From contig NZ_JAUSUF010000009.1 of the NCBI RefSeq assembly GCF_030813415.1, positions 1 through 64,000 on the forward strand: a DNA stretch of 64,000 bases. The letters are read 5' to 3'. The stretch is from Eubacterium multiforme (GTDB taxonomy: Bacteria > Bacillota > Clostridia > Clostridiales > Clostridiaceae). Shown one piece after another: positions 43,573 through 51,771 of this stretch (the stretch's first letter is position 1; the number at the start of each line of letters is the position of its first letter). The position numbers were made by a program, and so were the translations under genes. The notes under the pieces are model-generated. The model had not been told where the DNA came from and ran no database searches. It worked only from the letters and a program-made list of their open reading frames with translations.

Positions 43573-44676
43573 TTATATGGATCTTCTAGGAATTTTAAAA
43601 TTTATAGCATCTTCAATTTCATTTAACATTTTCATATCCTTTGGAGCAACAAACATACAAGTATACCCATCTTCAGATGCTCTACCAGTTCTTCCAATAC
43701 GATGTATGTAACTTTCAACATTTTCAGGAATATCATAATTATAAATATGGCTAACACCAGTTACATCTAGTCCACGGGAAGCCACATCAGTTGCTATTAA
43801 ATATTGAATATCTGCATTTCTAAAAGATTTCATTATTCTTTCCCTTTTAGGTTGAGGTATGTCACTATGAATTTTTTTGCAGTTATATCCTCGACTATGA
43901 AGGTCCATTTCTAATTTATCAGCTCTTCTTTTTGTTCTACAAAAAATTATAGCCATAAATGGATTATCAGAATCTAAAACTGAACATAGTGAGTCTTCTT
44001 TTTGCCTATCTGTAGTTTCTACAACATTTTGTTTTATATTTTTAAGAGTGATTTCTTCCTTTTTTATTGTAACAACAACAGGGTCCTTCATGTATCTATA
44101 AGCTAACTTTTTTACTTTAGAATCCATTGTTGCTGAAAAACATAATGTTTGATGCTTTTTAGGAGTTTCTTTCATTATAGCTTCAACTTCATTTTTAAAA
44201 CCCATAAATAACATTTGATCTGCTTCATCAATAACAAGGGTTTTAAGATTTTTAAGGTTAATTGTACCTCTTTTTAAGTGATCTAATAGTCTGCCTGGTG
44301 TTGCAATAACTAATTGTATATTGTTTTTTAATTTTTTTAATTGTGATCCAATATCTTTTCCACCATATGCTGATAATATATTAATGTCTTTTCCTTCTTT
44401 AAGTTTTGATGCTTCCTCTGTTATTTGTATAGCAAGTTCACGAGTTGGAGATATAATAAGTGCCTGTATTCCTTGTGAATTTACAGAAATATTTTTAAAA
44501 ATAGGAAGTAAAAAGGCTAAAGTTTTACCAGTTCCTGTTTGAGCTTCAGCTATAATATCTTTTCCATCAATTATAAATGGAATACTTTCTTCTTGAATTG
44601 GAGTTGGATTTTTTATTCCATGTTTTTTTAATATATTAATTAATTCATCATTTATTTTTAAGTCTTTAAAGTTCAT
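43573..44676 (-). CDS. DEAD-box RNA helicase
   Basis: A 367-residue ATP-dependent RNA helicase with every core motif: Q motif T-P-I-Q-E (25-29), A-Q-T-G-T-G-K-T (45-52), P-T-R-E-L-A, T-P-G-R, D-E-A-D (150-153), S-A-T (181-183), I-I-F-C, T-D-V-A-S-R-G-L-D and H-R-I-G-R-T-G-R. It ends about 20 residues after the core (I-P-R-R-S-I), so it lacks the basic or RNA-recognition C-terminal extension seen in CshA and DbpA. It probably unwinds structured mRNA or rRNA, perhaps in the cold. The SD AAAGAGG precedes the ATG. Confidence 0.93.
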   Translation of the reverse strand: MNFKDLKINDELINILKKHGIKNPTPIQEESIPFIIDGKDIIAEAQTGTGKTLAFLLPIFKNISVNSQGIQALIISPTRELAIQITEEASKLKEGKDINILSAYGGKDIGSQLKKLKNNIQLVIATPGRLLDHLKRGTINLKNLKTLVIDEADQMLFMGFKNEVEAIMKETPKKHQTLCFSATMDSKVKKLAYRYMKDPVVVTIKKEEITLKNIKQNVVETTDRQKEDSLCSVLDSDNPFMAIIFCRTKRRADKLEMDLHSRGYNCKKIHSDIPQPKRERIMKSFRNADIQYLIATDVASRGLDVTGVSHIYNYDIPENVESYIHRIGRTGRASEDGYTCMFVAPKDMKMLNEIEDAINFKIPRRSI

Positions 44677-44898
44677 AAAATTCCTCTTTCATTTGTAATA
44701 ATTTAATTTATTAGATATGTTTTAAATAATTCTAAATAATTTAAAATTAATATTAGTTTAAATTATATCTAATTTATTAGATTGTTTAATAATATCATAA
44801 GATTTAAGTTAATTCTAATTATATTATATTTTCATTATAATTTAAAAATTTAATCCAAAAATATATTTTTATGATATAATATAGAACATATCATAGAA
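44677..44898. other. Divergent AT-rich intergenic region
   Basis: No ORF. It holds the promoter of the helicase (minus strand) and of the purine riboswitch (plus strand, TATAAT at 44875-44880 with a weak -35). AATTTATTAGAT occurs twice (near 44704 and 44771), and ATATCTAAT forms an inverted match with the first copy, so a long helicase 5' UTR with secondary structure is possible. Confidence 0.4.
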
Positions 44899-44970
44899 AC
44901 TGCTCGTATATCGTCGGAAATATGGTCCGAAAGTTTCTACCTGCTAGCCGTAAATTAGCAGACTACGAGG
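44899..44970 (+). promoter_or_regulatory. Purine riboswitch aptamer, guanine type
   Basis: P1 is CTCGTA (44903-44908) with TACGAG (44964-44969). The P2 loop AATATGG, the junction AAGTTTCTACC and the P3 loop CCGTAAAT with CTGCTA/TAGCAG are all present. The specificity base of GACTAC is C (44963), which predicts guanine/hypoxanthine binding. Junction J1/2 reads TATCG in place of the usual TAATC-like sequence. The downstream gene is a purine permease. Confidence 0.9.
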
Positions 44971-45018
44971 AAGAATTAGTTTTAATATATAGTATAGCTA
45001 TACACTATTAAAATCATT

Positions 45019-45050
45019 CGCCTCAAATTTAATTTGAGGCGTTTTTTTTT
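45019..45050 (+). terminator. Riboswitch expression-platform terminator
   Basis: CGCCTCAAATT (45019-45029) pairs with AATTTGAGGCG (45031-45041), followed by nine Ts. An upstream hairpin (about 44975-45012, TTTTAATA pairing with TATTAAAA) may be the alternative structure. With purine bound, transcription should stop here. Confidence 0.85.
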
Positions 45051-45104
45051 ATAAAATTAAAAATATGAGAGCAGTGATAAATATATTTTAAAGGAATGAA
45101 GTAA

Positions 45105-46490
45105 ATGGAAAAAAGCAAAGAAAGTACAAATGAGTACAAACTTATCTATGGTATTGACGATAAGCCAAGTTTAGGCGCACAAATACTTTTAGGATTTCAA
45201 AATATTTTTGCAGCCTTTGGAGGGATTATTGCAGTACCCCTTGTAATATCAAATGCACTAGGATTTAATGGAGTTATTTCAACTGCTTTACTTAGCGCTT
45301 CAATTTTAGCATCTGGAATTGCAACAGTTATACAATCAAGGGGAGTTGGTCCTTTTGGAGCAAAGGTACCTTGTGTAATGGGAACGGATTTTACCTTTGT
45401 TGCACCATCAATTGCAGTAGGGTCTGTTGCAGGACTTCCAGGAATAATTGGAGCTACTATATTAGGATCAATATTAGAATTTATATTAAGTTTCTTTATA
45501 AAACCTTTAATGAAATTATTTCCACCAATTGTAACAGGAACAGTTGTATGTTTAATTGGATTAACTTTACTACCAGTTTCAATTGATTGGGCAGCTGGTG
45601 GAGTAGGAAGCTCAAATTATGGAGATTTAAAAAATGTTTCTATTGCAATGCTTGTATTAATAATAACATTACTTTTAAATAGATACGGAAAAGGAATGAT
45701 AAGCAGTGCATCAATACTTATAGGAATGGCTGTAGGATATATTATATGCATTCCATTAGGTATGGTGGATTTTACTTTAGTAAGAGAATCAAGTTGGTTT
45801 GCACTTCCTAACATTTTAGGATATGGAATGGATTTTAACATGAAATATGTATTAACATTTATTCCAGCGTATTTTGTTACTGTTATAGAAACAGTTGGAT
45901 GCTTAGCGTCAATATGTGAAGTAACAGAAGTTAAAGCAGAAAATAAAATTATACAAAGGGGAGTACTTGCAGATGGAGTGGGAAGTTTAATTGCTGGATT
46001 TTTAGGTTCTTTCCCTAATACAACTTTTAGTCAAAATGTTGGATTAATTCCTCTTACTAAAAATGGTAGTAGATTTGTTGCAATGATGGCTGGAATAATT
46101 TTAGTATTACTTGGATTCTTTCCAAAATTTGCAGCACTTATAAATATTATGCCACAACCTGTTTTAGGTGGGGTAGGAATAGTTATGTTTGGAACAATAG
46201 CAGCAGCTGGTATAAAAACTTTAAGTAGTATAAAAATAAACAATAGAAATTTATTGATTATTGCAACTTCAATTGGATTAGGTCTTGGAGTTACCTTTAG
46301 ACCAGAATTTATAGCACAACTTCCAGAAGGAATTAAAATGATTTTTTCATCAGGAATATCAACAGGAACTATTGTGGCACTTATTTTAAATAAAGTTCTT
46401 AAAGAAGAACAAGAAGATCCTATGGTTGATATAATAAGAGAGGAAAAAGAAGAAGAATATAAAGAAAATATGAATGAGCTACAAGTATAA
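45105..46490 (+). CDS. Xanthine/uracil permease family (NCS2) purine transporter
   Basis: A 461-residue membrane transporter with about 12-14 hydrophobic segments. N-terminal features are L-G-A-Q-I-L-L-G-F-Q-N-I-F-A-A-F-G-G and, later, N-T-T-F-S-Q-N-V-G-L-I in the conserved NCS2 segment, as in PbuX/UapA-type purine:H+ symporters. The guanine-type riboswitch upstream implies a purine base (xanthine, guanine or hypoxanthine) over uracil. Start ATG with SD AAGGAATGAAG. Monocistronic. Confidence 0.88.
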   Translation: MEKSKESTNEYKLIYGIDDKPSLGAQILLGFQNIFAAFGGIIAVPLVISNALGFNGVISTALLSASILASGIATVIQSRGVGPFGAKVPCVMGTDFTFVAPSIAVGSVAGLPGIIGATILGSILEFILSFFIKPLMKLFPPIVTGTVVCLIGLTLLPVSIDWAAGGVGSSNYGDLKNVSIAMLVLIITLLLNRYGKGMISSASILIGMAVGYIICIPLGMVDFTLVRESSWFALPNILGYGMDFNMKYVLTFIPAYFVTVIETVGCLASICEVTEVKAENKIIQRGVLADGVGSLIAGFLGSFPNTTFSQNVGLIPLTKNGSRFVAMMAGIILVLLGFFPKFAALINIMPQPVLGGVGIVMFGTIAAAGIKTLSSIKINNRNLLIIATSIGLGLGVTFRPEFIAQLPEGIKMIFSSGISTGTIVALILNKVLKEEQEDPMVDIIREEKEEEYKENMNELQV

Positions 46491-46507
46491 TTTAAAATGA
46501 AATATAA

Positions 46508-46544
46508 AAATAAAACTCTAGGTTAAATATCTAGAGTTTTATTT
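46508..46544 (+). terminator. Terminator after the purine permease gene
   Basis: AAATAAAACTCTAG (46508-46521) pairs perfectly with CTAGAGTTTTATTT (46531-46544). Confidence 0.85.
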
Positions 46545-46688
46545 ATGCTTTTTTATAAAATCATAGTAAAATTTAAAAAGAATATTCCTTTAAATTGATT
46601 GAAATACAAAATATGTATTAAAAAATTGAAACGAATACATAAATTAAAAAAAATGTACAGGATTTAAAAAAAATATGTATAATATATA

Positions 46689-46717
46689 TTGACAATGTTT
46701 ACAGAACTAAATATAAT
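46689..46717 (+). promoter_or_regulatory. Consensus promoter with overlapping cre site (GAG operon)
   Basis: TTGACA (46689-46694) and TATAAT (46712-46717) are 17 nt apart, a full consensus sigma-A promoter. TGACAATGTTTACA (46690-46703) matches the CcpA cre consensus TGWAARCGYTWNCA at 12 of 14 positions and overlaps the -35, so catabolite repression is expected. Confidence 0.75.
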
Positions 46718-46732
46718 ATAGTCATAAGCTAA

Positions 46733-46760
46733 GTAAAACGGTTTATAAAAAACGGTTTAC
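46733..46760 (+). promoter_or_regulatory. Double LacI-type operator before kduI
   Basis: AAACGGTTTA occurs twice, 16 nt apart, within 46733-46760, beginning GTAAAACGG and ending CGGTTTAC. The reverse complement contains AGTAAACCGTTTT, which shares AGTAAACCGNTTT with the sites at 38357 and 56319. It lies just after the expected transcription start, ideal for repression by the LacI regulators at the operon's end. Confidence 0.75.
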
Positions 46761-46785
46761 TAAGTAGAGCTTTAAGGAGGAAATT

Positions 46786-47616
46786 ATGAATTATAGGTAT
46801 GCGAATCATCCAGAGGATTCAAAAAAATATGATACAGAAGAATTAAGAAAACATTATTTAGTTGAAGAGATATTTGTAGATGACAATATTGAATTAACTT
46901 ATAGTCATGTTGATAGAATAATATTTGGAGGTATCAAACCGGTTTATAAAGAACTAGTTCTTGAAGCAGGTAAGGGAATGGGCGTTGACTATTTCTTAGA
47001 AAGAAGAGAACTTGGATTAATAAATATAGGTGGAGCTGCAATAGTAACTATTGATGGTGTTGAATATAAATTAAATAAAAGAGATGGATTATATGTAGGA
47101 AAAGGAAATAAAGAAGTTAAATTTAAATCAGTAAATCCAGAAGATCCTGCAAAATTATATGTAAATTCAGTTCCAGCTCATAAAGAATATAAAACTGTTA
47201 AGATTGAAATAGAAAAAGCTAATCCAGTTAAGCTTGGAGATGCAAAAAGTCTTAATAAGAGAACAATATATCAATATGTTCATCCAAATGTATGCGAAAG
47301 CTGTCAATTATTAATGGGAATGACTGTATTAGAAGAAGGAAGTGCTTGGAACACAATGCCTTGTCACACTCATGAAAGAAGAATGGAAGTTTATTTCTAC
47401 TTTGATATGGATGAAAATACAAGAGTATTCCACTTAATGGGAGAGCCAACAGAAACAAGACATATTGTAATGAAGAATGAACAAGCAACAATATCACCAA
47501 GCTGGTCAATACATGCTGGAGTTGGTACAAGCGATTACACATTCATTTGGGGAATGTGTGGAGAAAACCAAACTTTTGATGATATGGACCATATATCAAT
47601 GGATACATTAAAATAA
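46786..47616 (+). CDS. kduI: 5-keto-4-deoxyuronate isomerase KduI
   Basis: A 276-residue cupin isomerase that converts 5-keto-4-deoxyuronate (from Ugl) to 2,5-diketo-3-deoxygluconate for KduD. The Zn2+ ligands are His194, His196, Glu201 and His243 (C-H-T-H-E-R-R-M-E and W-S-I-H-A-G), with the spacing known for E. coli KduI (196, 198, 203, 245). It is the first gene of the glycosaminoglycan operon, with SD AAGGAGG. An AAACCGGTTT site lies inside it at 46936-46945. Confidence 0.96.
   Translation: MNYRYANHPEDSKKYDTEELRKHYLVEEIFVDDNIELTYSHVDRIIFGGIKPVYKELVLEAGKGMGVDYFLERRELGLINIGGAAIVTIDGVEYKLNKRDGLYVGKGNKEVKFKSVNPEDPAKLYVNSVPAHKEYKTVKIEIEKANPVKLGDAKSLNKRTIYQYVHPNVCESCQLLMGMTVLEEGSAWNTMPCHTHERRMEVYFYFDMDENTRVFHLMGEPTETRHIVMKNEQATISPSWSIHAGVGTSDYTFIWGMCGENQTFDDMDHISMDTLK
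46936..46945 (+). promoter_or_regulatory. Intragenic operator-like palindrome in kduI
   Basis: AAACCGGTTT is a perfect 10-bp palindrome of the same core as the promoter operators. Two similar AACCGGTTT sites lie at 48700-48708 (ugl) and 50660-50669 (PTS IID). Confidence 0.5.
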
Positions 47617-47639
47617 TAGCTTAATTGTAGGAGAGAGAT

Positions 47640-48830
47640 ATGATTAAAAATATAAATGTTGAACCAATTAAAAAAAGAGAAGAATTTTTAAATACAAAGC
47701 TCCTAACAAAAAATGAAGTTAAACAAGCTATAGAAAAGGTTATTAAGCAAATTGATGTGAATATGGGATACTTTAAAGATAAGTTCCCATATTCAGCAAC
47801 AAAGGAAAACAAATATCCAATTATTGAAAACATAGAATGGACAGATGGTTTTTGGACTGGATTATTATGGCTTGCTTACGAATATACAGGAGAAAATAAA
47901 TATAAAGAACTTGCTGAAAAAAATGTTTTATCATTTAAAAATAGAGTTGATAAGGATATTGAATTAGATCACCATGATTTAGGATTCCTTTATTCATTAT
48001 CTTGTGTTAGTTCTTATAAGTTAACAGGATCAGAAATTGCAAAGGAAGCTTCAATAAAAGCAGCAAATAAACTTATTACAAGATATCAAGAAAAAGGAAA
48101 GTTTATTCAAGCTTGGGGAGAACTTGGAAATAAAGATCATTATAGATTTATAATAGATTGTTTATTAAATATTCCTTTATTATACTGGGCAACAGATGAA
48201 ACAAATGATGCAAAATATAGACAAGTTGCTGAAAACCATTTCGAAACAGCATGTAACTATGTAATTAGAGATGATGCCTCAGCTTTCCATACTTTTTATA
48301 TGAATCCAGAAGATGGTACACCAATTAAGGGAGTTACTAGACAAGGATATAATGATGATTCAGCTTGGGCAAGAGGACAAGCATGGGGAGTATATGGAAT
48401 ACCATTAAATTATAAGAGTACAAGAAATGAACATGCCTTTAACCTTTATAAAGGAATGACAAATTACTTCTTAAATAGATTACCAAAGGATAATATTTGT
48501 TATTGGGATCTAATATTTAATGATGGAGATGATCAATCAAGAGATTCATCAGCAGCTGCCATTGCAGTATGTGGTATGCATGAAATGAATAAGTATCTTC
48601 CAGAAGTTGATAGTGATAAGGAAGTTTACAAATATGCAATGCATACAATACTAAGATCATTAATAGAAAACTATACAAACCCTAACATTGGGGAAGGTGA
48701 ACCGGTTTTATTACACGGAGTTTATTCATGGCATTCAGGTAAAGGAGTAGACGAAGGTAATATATGGGGAGACTATTATTACTTAGAAGCTTTAATAAGA
48801 TTTTATACAGATTGGGAATTATATTGGTAA
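47640..48830 (+). CDS. ugl: Unsaturated glucuronyl hydrolase (GH88)
   Basis: A 396-residue alpha/alpha-barrel hydrolase that adds water across the 4,5-double bond of lyase-derived disaccharides, releasing 5-keto-4-deoxyuronate and an amino sugar in the cytoplasm. Family signatures are I-E-W-T-D-G-F-W-T-G, D-H-H-D-L-G-F (110-116, with catalytic-type aspartates) and Y-N-D-D-S-A-W-A-R-G-Q-A-W. No signal peptide. Since substrates come in by PTS, they may be phosphorylated on the amino sugar. SD GGAGAGA. Confidence 0.95.
   Translation: MIKNINVEPIKKREEFLNTKLLTKNEVKQAIEKVIKQIDVNMGYFKDKFPYSATKENKYPIIENIEWTDGFWTGLLWLAYEYTGENKYKELAEKNVLSFKNRVDKDIELDHHDLGFLYSLSCVSSYKLTGSEIAKEASIKAANKLITRYQEKGKFIQAWGELGNKDHYRFIIDCLLNIPLLYWATDETNDAKYRQVAENHFETACNYVIRDDASAFHTFYMNPEDGTPIKGVTRQGYNDDSAWARGQAWGVYGIPLNYKSTRNEHAFNLYKGMTNYFLNRLPKDNICYWDLIFNDGDDQSRDSSAAAIAVCGMHEMNKYLPEVDSDKEVYKYAMHTILRSLIENYTNPNIGEGEPVLLHGVYSWHSGKGVDEGNIWGDYYYLEALIRFYTDWELYW
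48699..48710 (+). promoter_or_regulatory. Intragenic operator-like site in ugl
   Basis: GAACCGGTTTTA, second of three CCGG-centred operator-like sites inside the operon, where CCGG is otherwise rare because of the low G+C content. Confidence 0.4.
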
Positions 48831-48847
48831 AAAGAGGAGAGATATAA

Positions 48848-49342
48848 ATGAACACACCAAATATTGAAATGATGAGAGTCGATCAAAGATTAATCCATGG
48901 ACAAGGTCAAATGTGGTTAAATGCATTAGGAGTTAATACAGTAATAGTTGCTAATGATGAAGCTAGTACTGATAAAATTCAACAAACTCTAATGAAAACA
49001 GTAGTACCTAAGTCAGTTGCAATGAGATTTTTCTCAATACAACACACTTGTGATGTAATATTTAAAGCATCACCAAAGCAAAAAATGTTTATAGTTTGCA
49101 AAACTCCAGAAGATGCATTAAAGCTAGTTGAAGGTGGAGTTCCAGTTAAGGAAATAAATTTAGGAAACATTCATAATGCTGAAGGAAAAGAGCAAGTTAC
49201 TCGTTCAATTTATTTAGGAAAAGAAGATAAAAAAGCTCTTAAAGAATTATCAGAAAAATATGGAGTTATATTTAATACAAAAACTACACCATCTGGAAAT
49301 GACGGAGCAGTTCAAGTTGATATAACAAAATACTTAGATTAA
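48848..49342 (+). CDS. PTS mannose/sorbose-class IIB component
   Basis: A 164-residue cytoplasmic IIB protein. The phosphorylated histidine is His17 in R-V-D-Q-R-L-I-H-G-Q-G. It takes phosphate from IIA and passes it to the incoming sugar. The subgroup and neighbours (ugl, kdu, lyases) point to unsaturated glycosaminoglycan disaccharides, as in the streptococcal hyaluronan PTS (known family context). SD AGAGGAGA. Confidence 0.93.
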   Translation: MNTPNIEMMRVDQRLIHGQGQMWLNALGVNTVIVANDEASTDKIQQTLMKTVVPKSVAMRFFSIQHTCDVIFKASPKQKMFIVCKTPEDALKLVEGGVPVKEINLGNIHNAEGKEQVTRSIYLGKEDKKALKELSEKYGVIFNTKTTPSGNDGAVQVDITKYLD

Positions 49343-49358
49343 TTTAATATGAAAAAAT

Positions 49359-49382
49359 CCTCCTAAAAGAAATTTTAGGAGG
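49359..49382 (+). promoter_or_regulatory. Intercistronic GAAA-tetraloop hairpin between IIB and IIC
   Basis: CCTCCTAAAA (49359-49368) pairs perfectly with TTTTAGGAGG (49373-49382) around a GAAA loop. The 3' arm is itself a perfect SD. It is followed by a second SD (GGGAGGT, 49405-49411), which serves the IIC gene. A role in mRNA stability or differential expression is likely. Confidence 0.7.
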
Positions 49383-49418
49383 TAATAATAAACATAATTT
49401 ATTATGGGAGGTATAATA

Positions 49419-50213
49419 ATGGAAATATCAATTTTTCAATGTACTTTGATAGGTTTATGGACAGCATTTTGTTTATCAGGTATGTTATTAGGTATTTATA
49501 CAAATCGATGTATTATTTTATCATTTGGAGTAGGAATTATTCTTGGTGATATTCCTACTGGACTTGCAATGGGTGCTGTTGGAGAACTAGCATTTATGGG
49601 ATTCGGTGTTGGAGCAGGTGGAACAGTTCCTCCAAACCCAATGGGACCTGGAATAGTTGGTGCAATAATGGCAATAACTATGAAGGGACAAGGTATGACT
49701 CCTGGAACAGCTCTTGCATTATCATTCCCATTTGCAGTAGCATTCCAATTCTTAATTACAGCAACTTATACATTTGCAACAGGATTAACTGCTTTTGCAA
49801 GTAAAGGTTTAGAAAAGAAAAACTTTAAAGAGTTTAGAATAGCAGCAAATGCAACTATAGTAGTATTTGCAATCGTAGGATTTATAATAGGCTTTGCAGG
49901 TGCATATAGTGCAGAAGGCTTAAAGATGGTAATTGAACTTATACCAGCATGGCTTATAACAGGACTTTCAGTTGCAGGTAAAATGTTACCAGCAGTAGGA
50001 TTTGCAATGATTTTATCAGTTATGGCAAAGACAGAATTAATACCATTTGTATTACTTGGATATATAGCTGTAGCTTACTTACATCTACCAGTAATGGGAG
50101 TAGCTTTCATTGGAACAATGTTCGCTTTAATGGAATACTTCAGAATTAAACATAACGGTGGATCAAATGGAGGAAATGAAGAAGAGGAGGTTGTATTTGA
50201 AGATGGCATCTAA
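49419..50213 (+). CDS. PTS mannose/sorbose-class IIC component
   Basis: A 264-residue membrane permease with about 8 hydrophobic segments, including the glycine-rich G-A-G-G-T-V-P-P-N-P-M-G-P-G typical of this class. It pairs with IID to form the sugar channel. I choose ATG 49419 because GGGAGGT (49405-49411) lies just upstream; an in-frame ATG at 49404 precedes that SD. It overlaps the IID gene by 11 nt. Confidence 0.92.
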   Translation: MEISIFQCTLIGLWTAFCLSGMLLGIYTNRCIILSFGVGIILGDIPTGLAMGAVGELAFMGFGVGAGGTVPPNPMGPGIVGAIMAITMKGQGMTPGTALALSFPFAVAFQFLITATYTFATGLTAFASKGLEKKNFKEFRIAANATIVVFAIVGFIIGFAGAYSAEGLKMVIELIPAWLITGLSVAGKMLPAVGFAMILSVMAKTELIPFVLLGYIAVAYLHLPVMGVAFIGTMFALMEYFRIKHNGGSNGGNEEEEVVFEDGI

Positions 50214-51015
50214 TAGAGTTTTAAAAAAGAGTGATTACGTTAAAACATCCCTAAGATCATATTTCTTACAAAATGGATTTAACTATGGAAATTATCAAGG
50301 ACTTGGATATGCAAATGTTTTATATCCAGCTTTAAAGAAAATATATAAAAATAATGAGGATGGCTTAAAGGAAACTTTAAATGATAATGTTGAGTTTTTC
50401 AATTCAAACCCACATTTCTTACCATTTATAACAAGTTTACACCTAGTAATGCTTGAATCAGACACACCTGCTGATGAAATCAGAGGTATAAAAATGGCAC
50501 TTATGGGACCACTATCTGGTATAGGTGATTCCTTATCACAATTCTGTTTAGCACCACTTTTCTCAACAATTGCAGCATCACTAGCTCAAGATGGATTAGT
50601 AGCAGGACCATTACTATTCTTCTTAGCAATGAATGGTATATTACTTACAATTAAGTTGTTAACCGGTTTATGGGGATATAAATTAGGAACAAGCGTTATT
50701 GAAACTTTAAGTGAAAAAATGGGAGAAATCTCAAAAATCGCTAGTATGATAGGTGTTACAGTTATCTCAGGACTTGCAGTATCATTCGTTAAGATTTCAA
50801 TTCCAATTAAATATGCAGCAGCAATGCCAGATGGAAAAGAAAAGATAGTTGCTATTCAAGAAATGGTAGATAAAATAGCACCAGCATTGTTACCAGCATT
50901 ATTTACAATTTTAGTTTTCTATTTAATTAAAAAACGTAAATGGACAACTTACCATGTTGTAGGATTAACAATTGTATTAGGAGTTGTAGGATCAGCTCTA
51001 GGATTAATAGCATAA
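50203..51015 (+). CDS. PTS mannose/sorbose-class IID component
   Basis: A 270-residue membrane subunit. It has the conserved S-Y-F-L-Q-N-G-F-N-Y-G-N-Y-Q-G-L-G segment, M-A-L-M-G-P-L-S-G-I-G-D-S and C-terminal hydrophobic segments. It forms the translocation unit with IIC. The exact start is uncertain: GAGGAGG (50184-50190) is 12 nt from ATG 50203 and 6 nt from TTG 50197. An AACCGGTTTA site lies inside the gene at 50661. Confidence 0.92.
   Translation: MASNRVLKKSDYVKTSLRSYFLQNGFNYGNYQGLGYANVLYPALKKIYKNNEDGLKETLNDNVEFFNSNPHFLPFITSLHLVMLESDTPADEIRGIKMALMGPLSGIGDSLSQFCLAPLFSTIAASLAQDGLVAGPLLFFLAMNGILLTIKLLTGLWGYKLGTSVIETLSEKMGEISKIASMIGVTVISGLAVSFVKISIPIKYAAAMPDGKEKIVAIQEMVDKIAPALLPALFTILVFYLIKKRKWTTYHVVGLTIVLGVVGSALGLIA
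50660..50670 (+). promoter_or_regulatory. Intragenic operator-like site in PTS IID
   Basis: TAACCGGTTTA, third CCGG-centred operator-like site within the operon. Confidence 0.4.
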
Positions 51016-51060
51016 TTAAGAAAAATAAACACAATAGTAGTAGATAGAGAGGTAGAATAT

Positions 51061-51471
51061 ATGAAGATTTTAATTGTAGGACATGGGGAATACCCAACAG
51101 GAACAAAATCAGCTATAAAATTATTAACTGGAGTAGACGAAAATATAGATGCTATAAATTTAAGTGAAGAGTTAACACATGAACAATTTACTGAAAAAAT
51201 AAATGCATATGTTAAAGAAAACAAAGATTTAATAATTTTCGCTGATATTACAGGGGGAGCACCTTTCCAAATAACTTCAAGAGAAGTACTTTTAAACGAA
51301 GAAAGTGACAATCAGTATGTTATAGGTGGAGTATCAGTTGGATGTATACTTGATATAGTTATGAAAACAGTAGTTATTAGTACTGATGAAGATATTAGAG
51401 AAACAATTGGATCTTCATTAGAGGGCGTTAGAGATATGGCATCAGTTATCTGCAGAAAGGATTTAGCTTAA
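51061..51471 (+). CDS. PTS mannose/sorbose-class IIA component
   Basis: A 136-residue IIA protein. The phospho-accepting His8 is in I-V-G-H-G-E-Y-P-T-G, and D-I-T-G-G-A-P-F appears in the middle, as expected. It takes phosphate from HPr. With IIB, IIC and IID it completes one transporter. SD AGAGAGGTAG. Confidence 0.94.
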   Translation: MKILIVGHGEYPTGTKSAIKLLTGVDENIDAINLSEELTHEQFTEKINAYVKENKDLIIFADITGGAPFQITSREVLLNEESDNQYVIGGVSVGCILDIVMKTVVISTDEDIRETIGSSLEGVRDMASVICRKDLA

Positions 51472-51476
51472 ATAAT

Positions 51477-51761
51477 ATGGATAATAAATTAGTTATATGG
51501 TTAATAGTATTATTTGCAGCTTATCCAGTAGTAGTTCTTATGATTATGCCATTAATAAATAAAAAAAGAATGGCCAAACAAGGAGAAGAGAGAGAAAAAG
51601 CTCTCTCTTCTTTAAAAATAGGGGATAAGATAGTAACTATATCAGGAATTTATGGAAGAATAAGAGGAATAAATAAAAACATAGTAAAGCTTGAAATAGC
51701 AGAAAAAACAGTAATAGAAATAGATAAAGCTAGTATAATTGGAGCTTTAAAGGAACAATAG
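51477..51761 (+). CDS. YajC-like small membrane protein
   Basis: A 94-residue protein with one N-terminal membrane segment (about 5-26) and a basic cytoplasmic YajC domain (L-K-I-G-D-K-I-V-T-I-S-G-I-Y-G-R-I at about 46-62). In most bacteria YajC sits near secD/secF as a translocase accessory. Here it is inside a sugar-PTS operon, 5 nt after IIA. From memory, streptococcal hyaluronan PTS loci have the same arrangement, so it may be a transporter-associated paralog, not the Sec component. The SD is weak. Confidence 0.85.
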   Translation: MDNKLVIWLIVLFAAYPVVVLMIMPLINKKRMAKQGEEREKALSSLKIGDKIVTISGIYGRIRGINKNIVKLEIAEKTVIEIDKASIIGALKEQ

Positions 51762-51771
51762 GAGGTTTATT

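Noticed and set aside
44741..44765. Possible third copy of the 25-nt repeat found at 37086 and 38274
   Set aside because: Only about 21 of 25 positions match and the differences are A/T changes in a very AT-rich spacer; chance similarity is likely.
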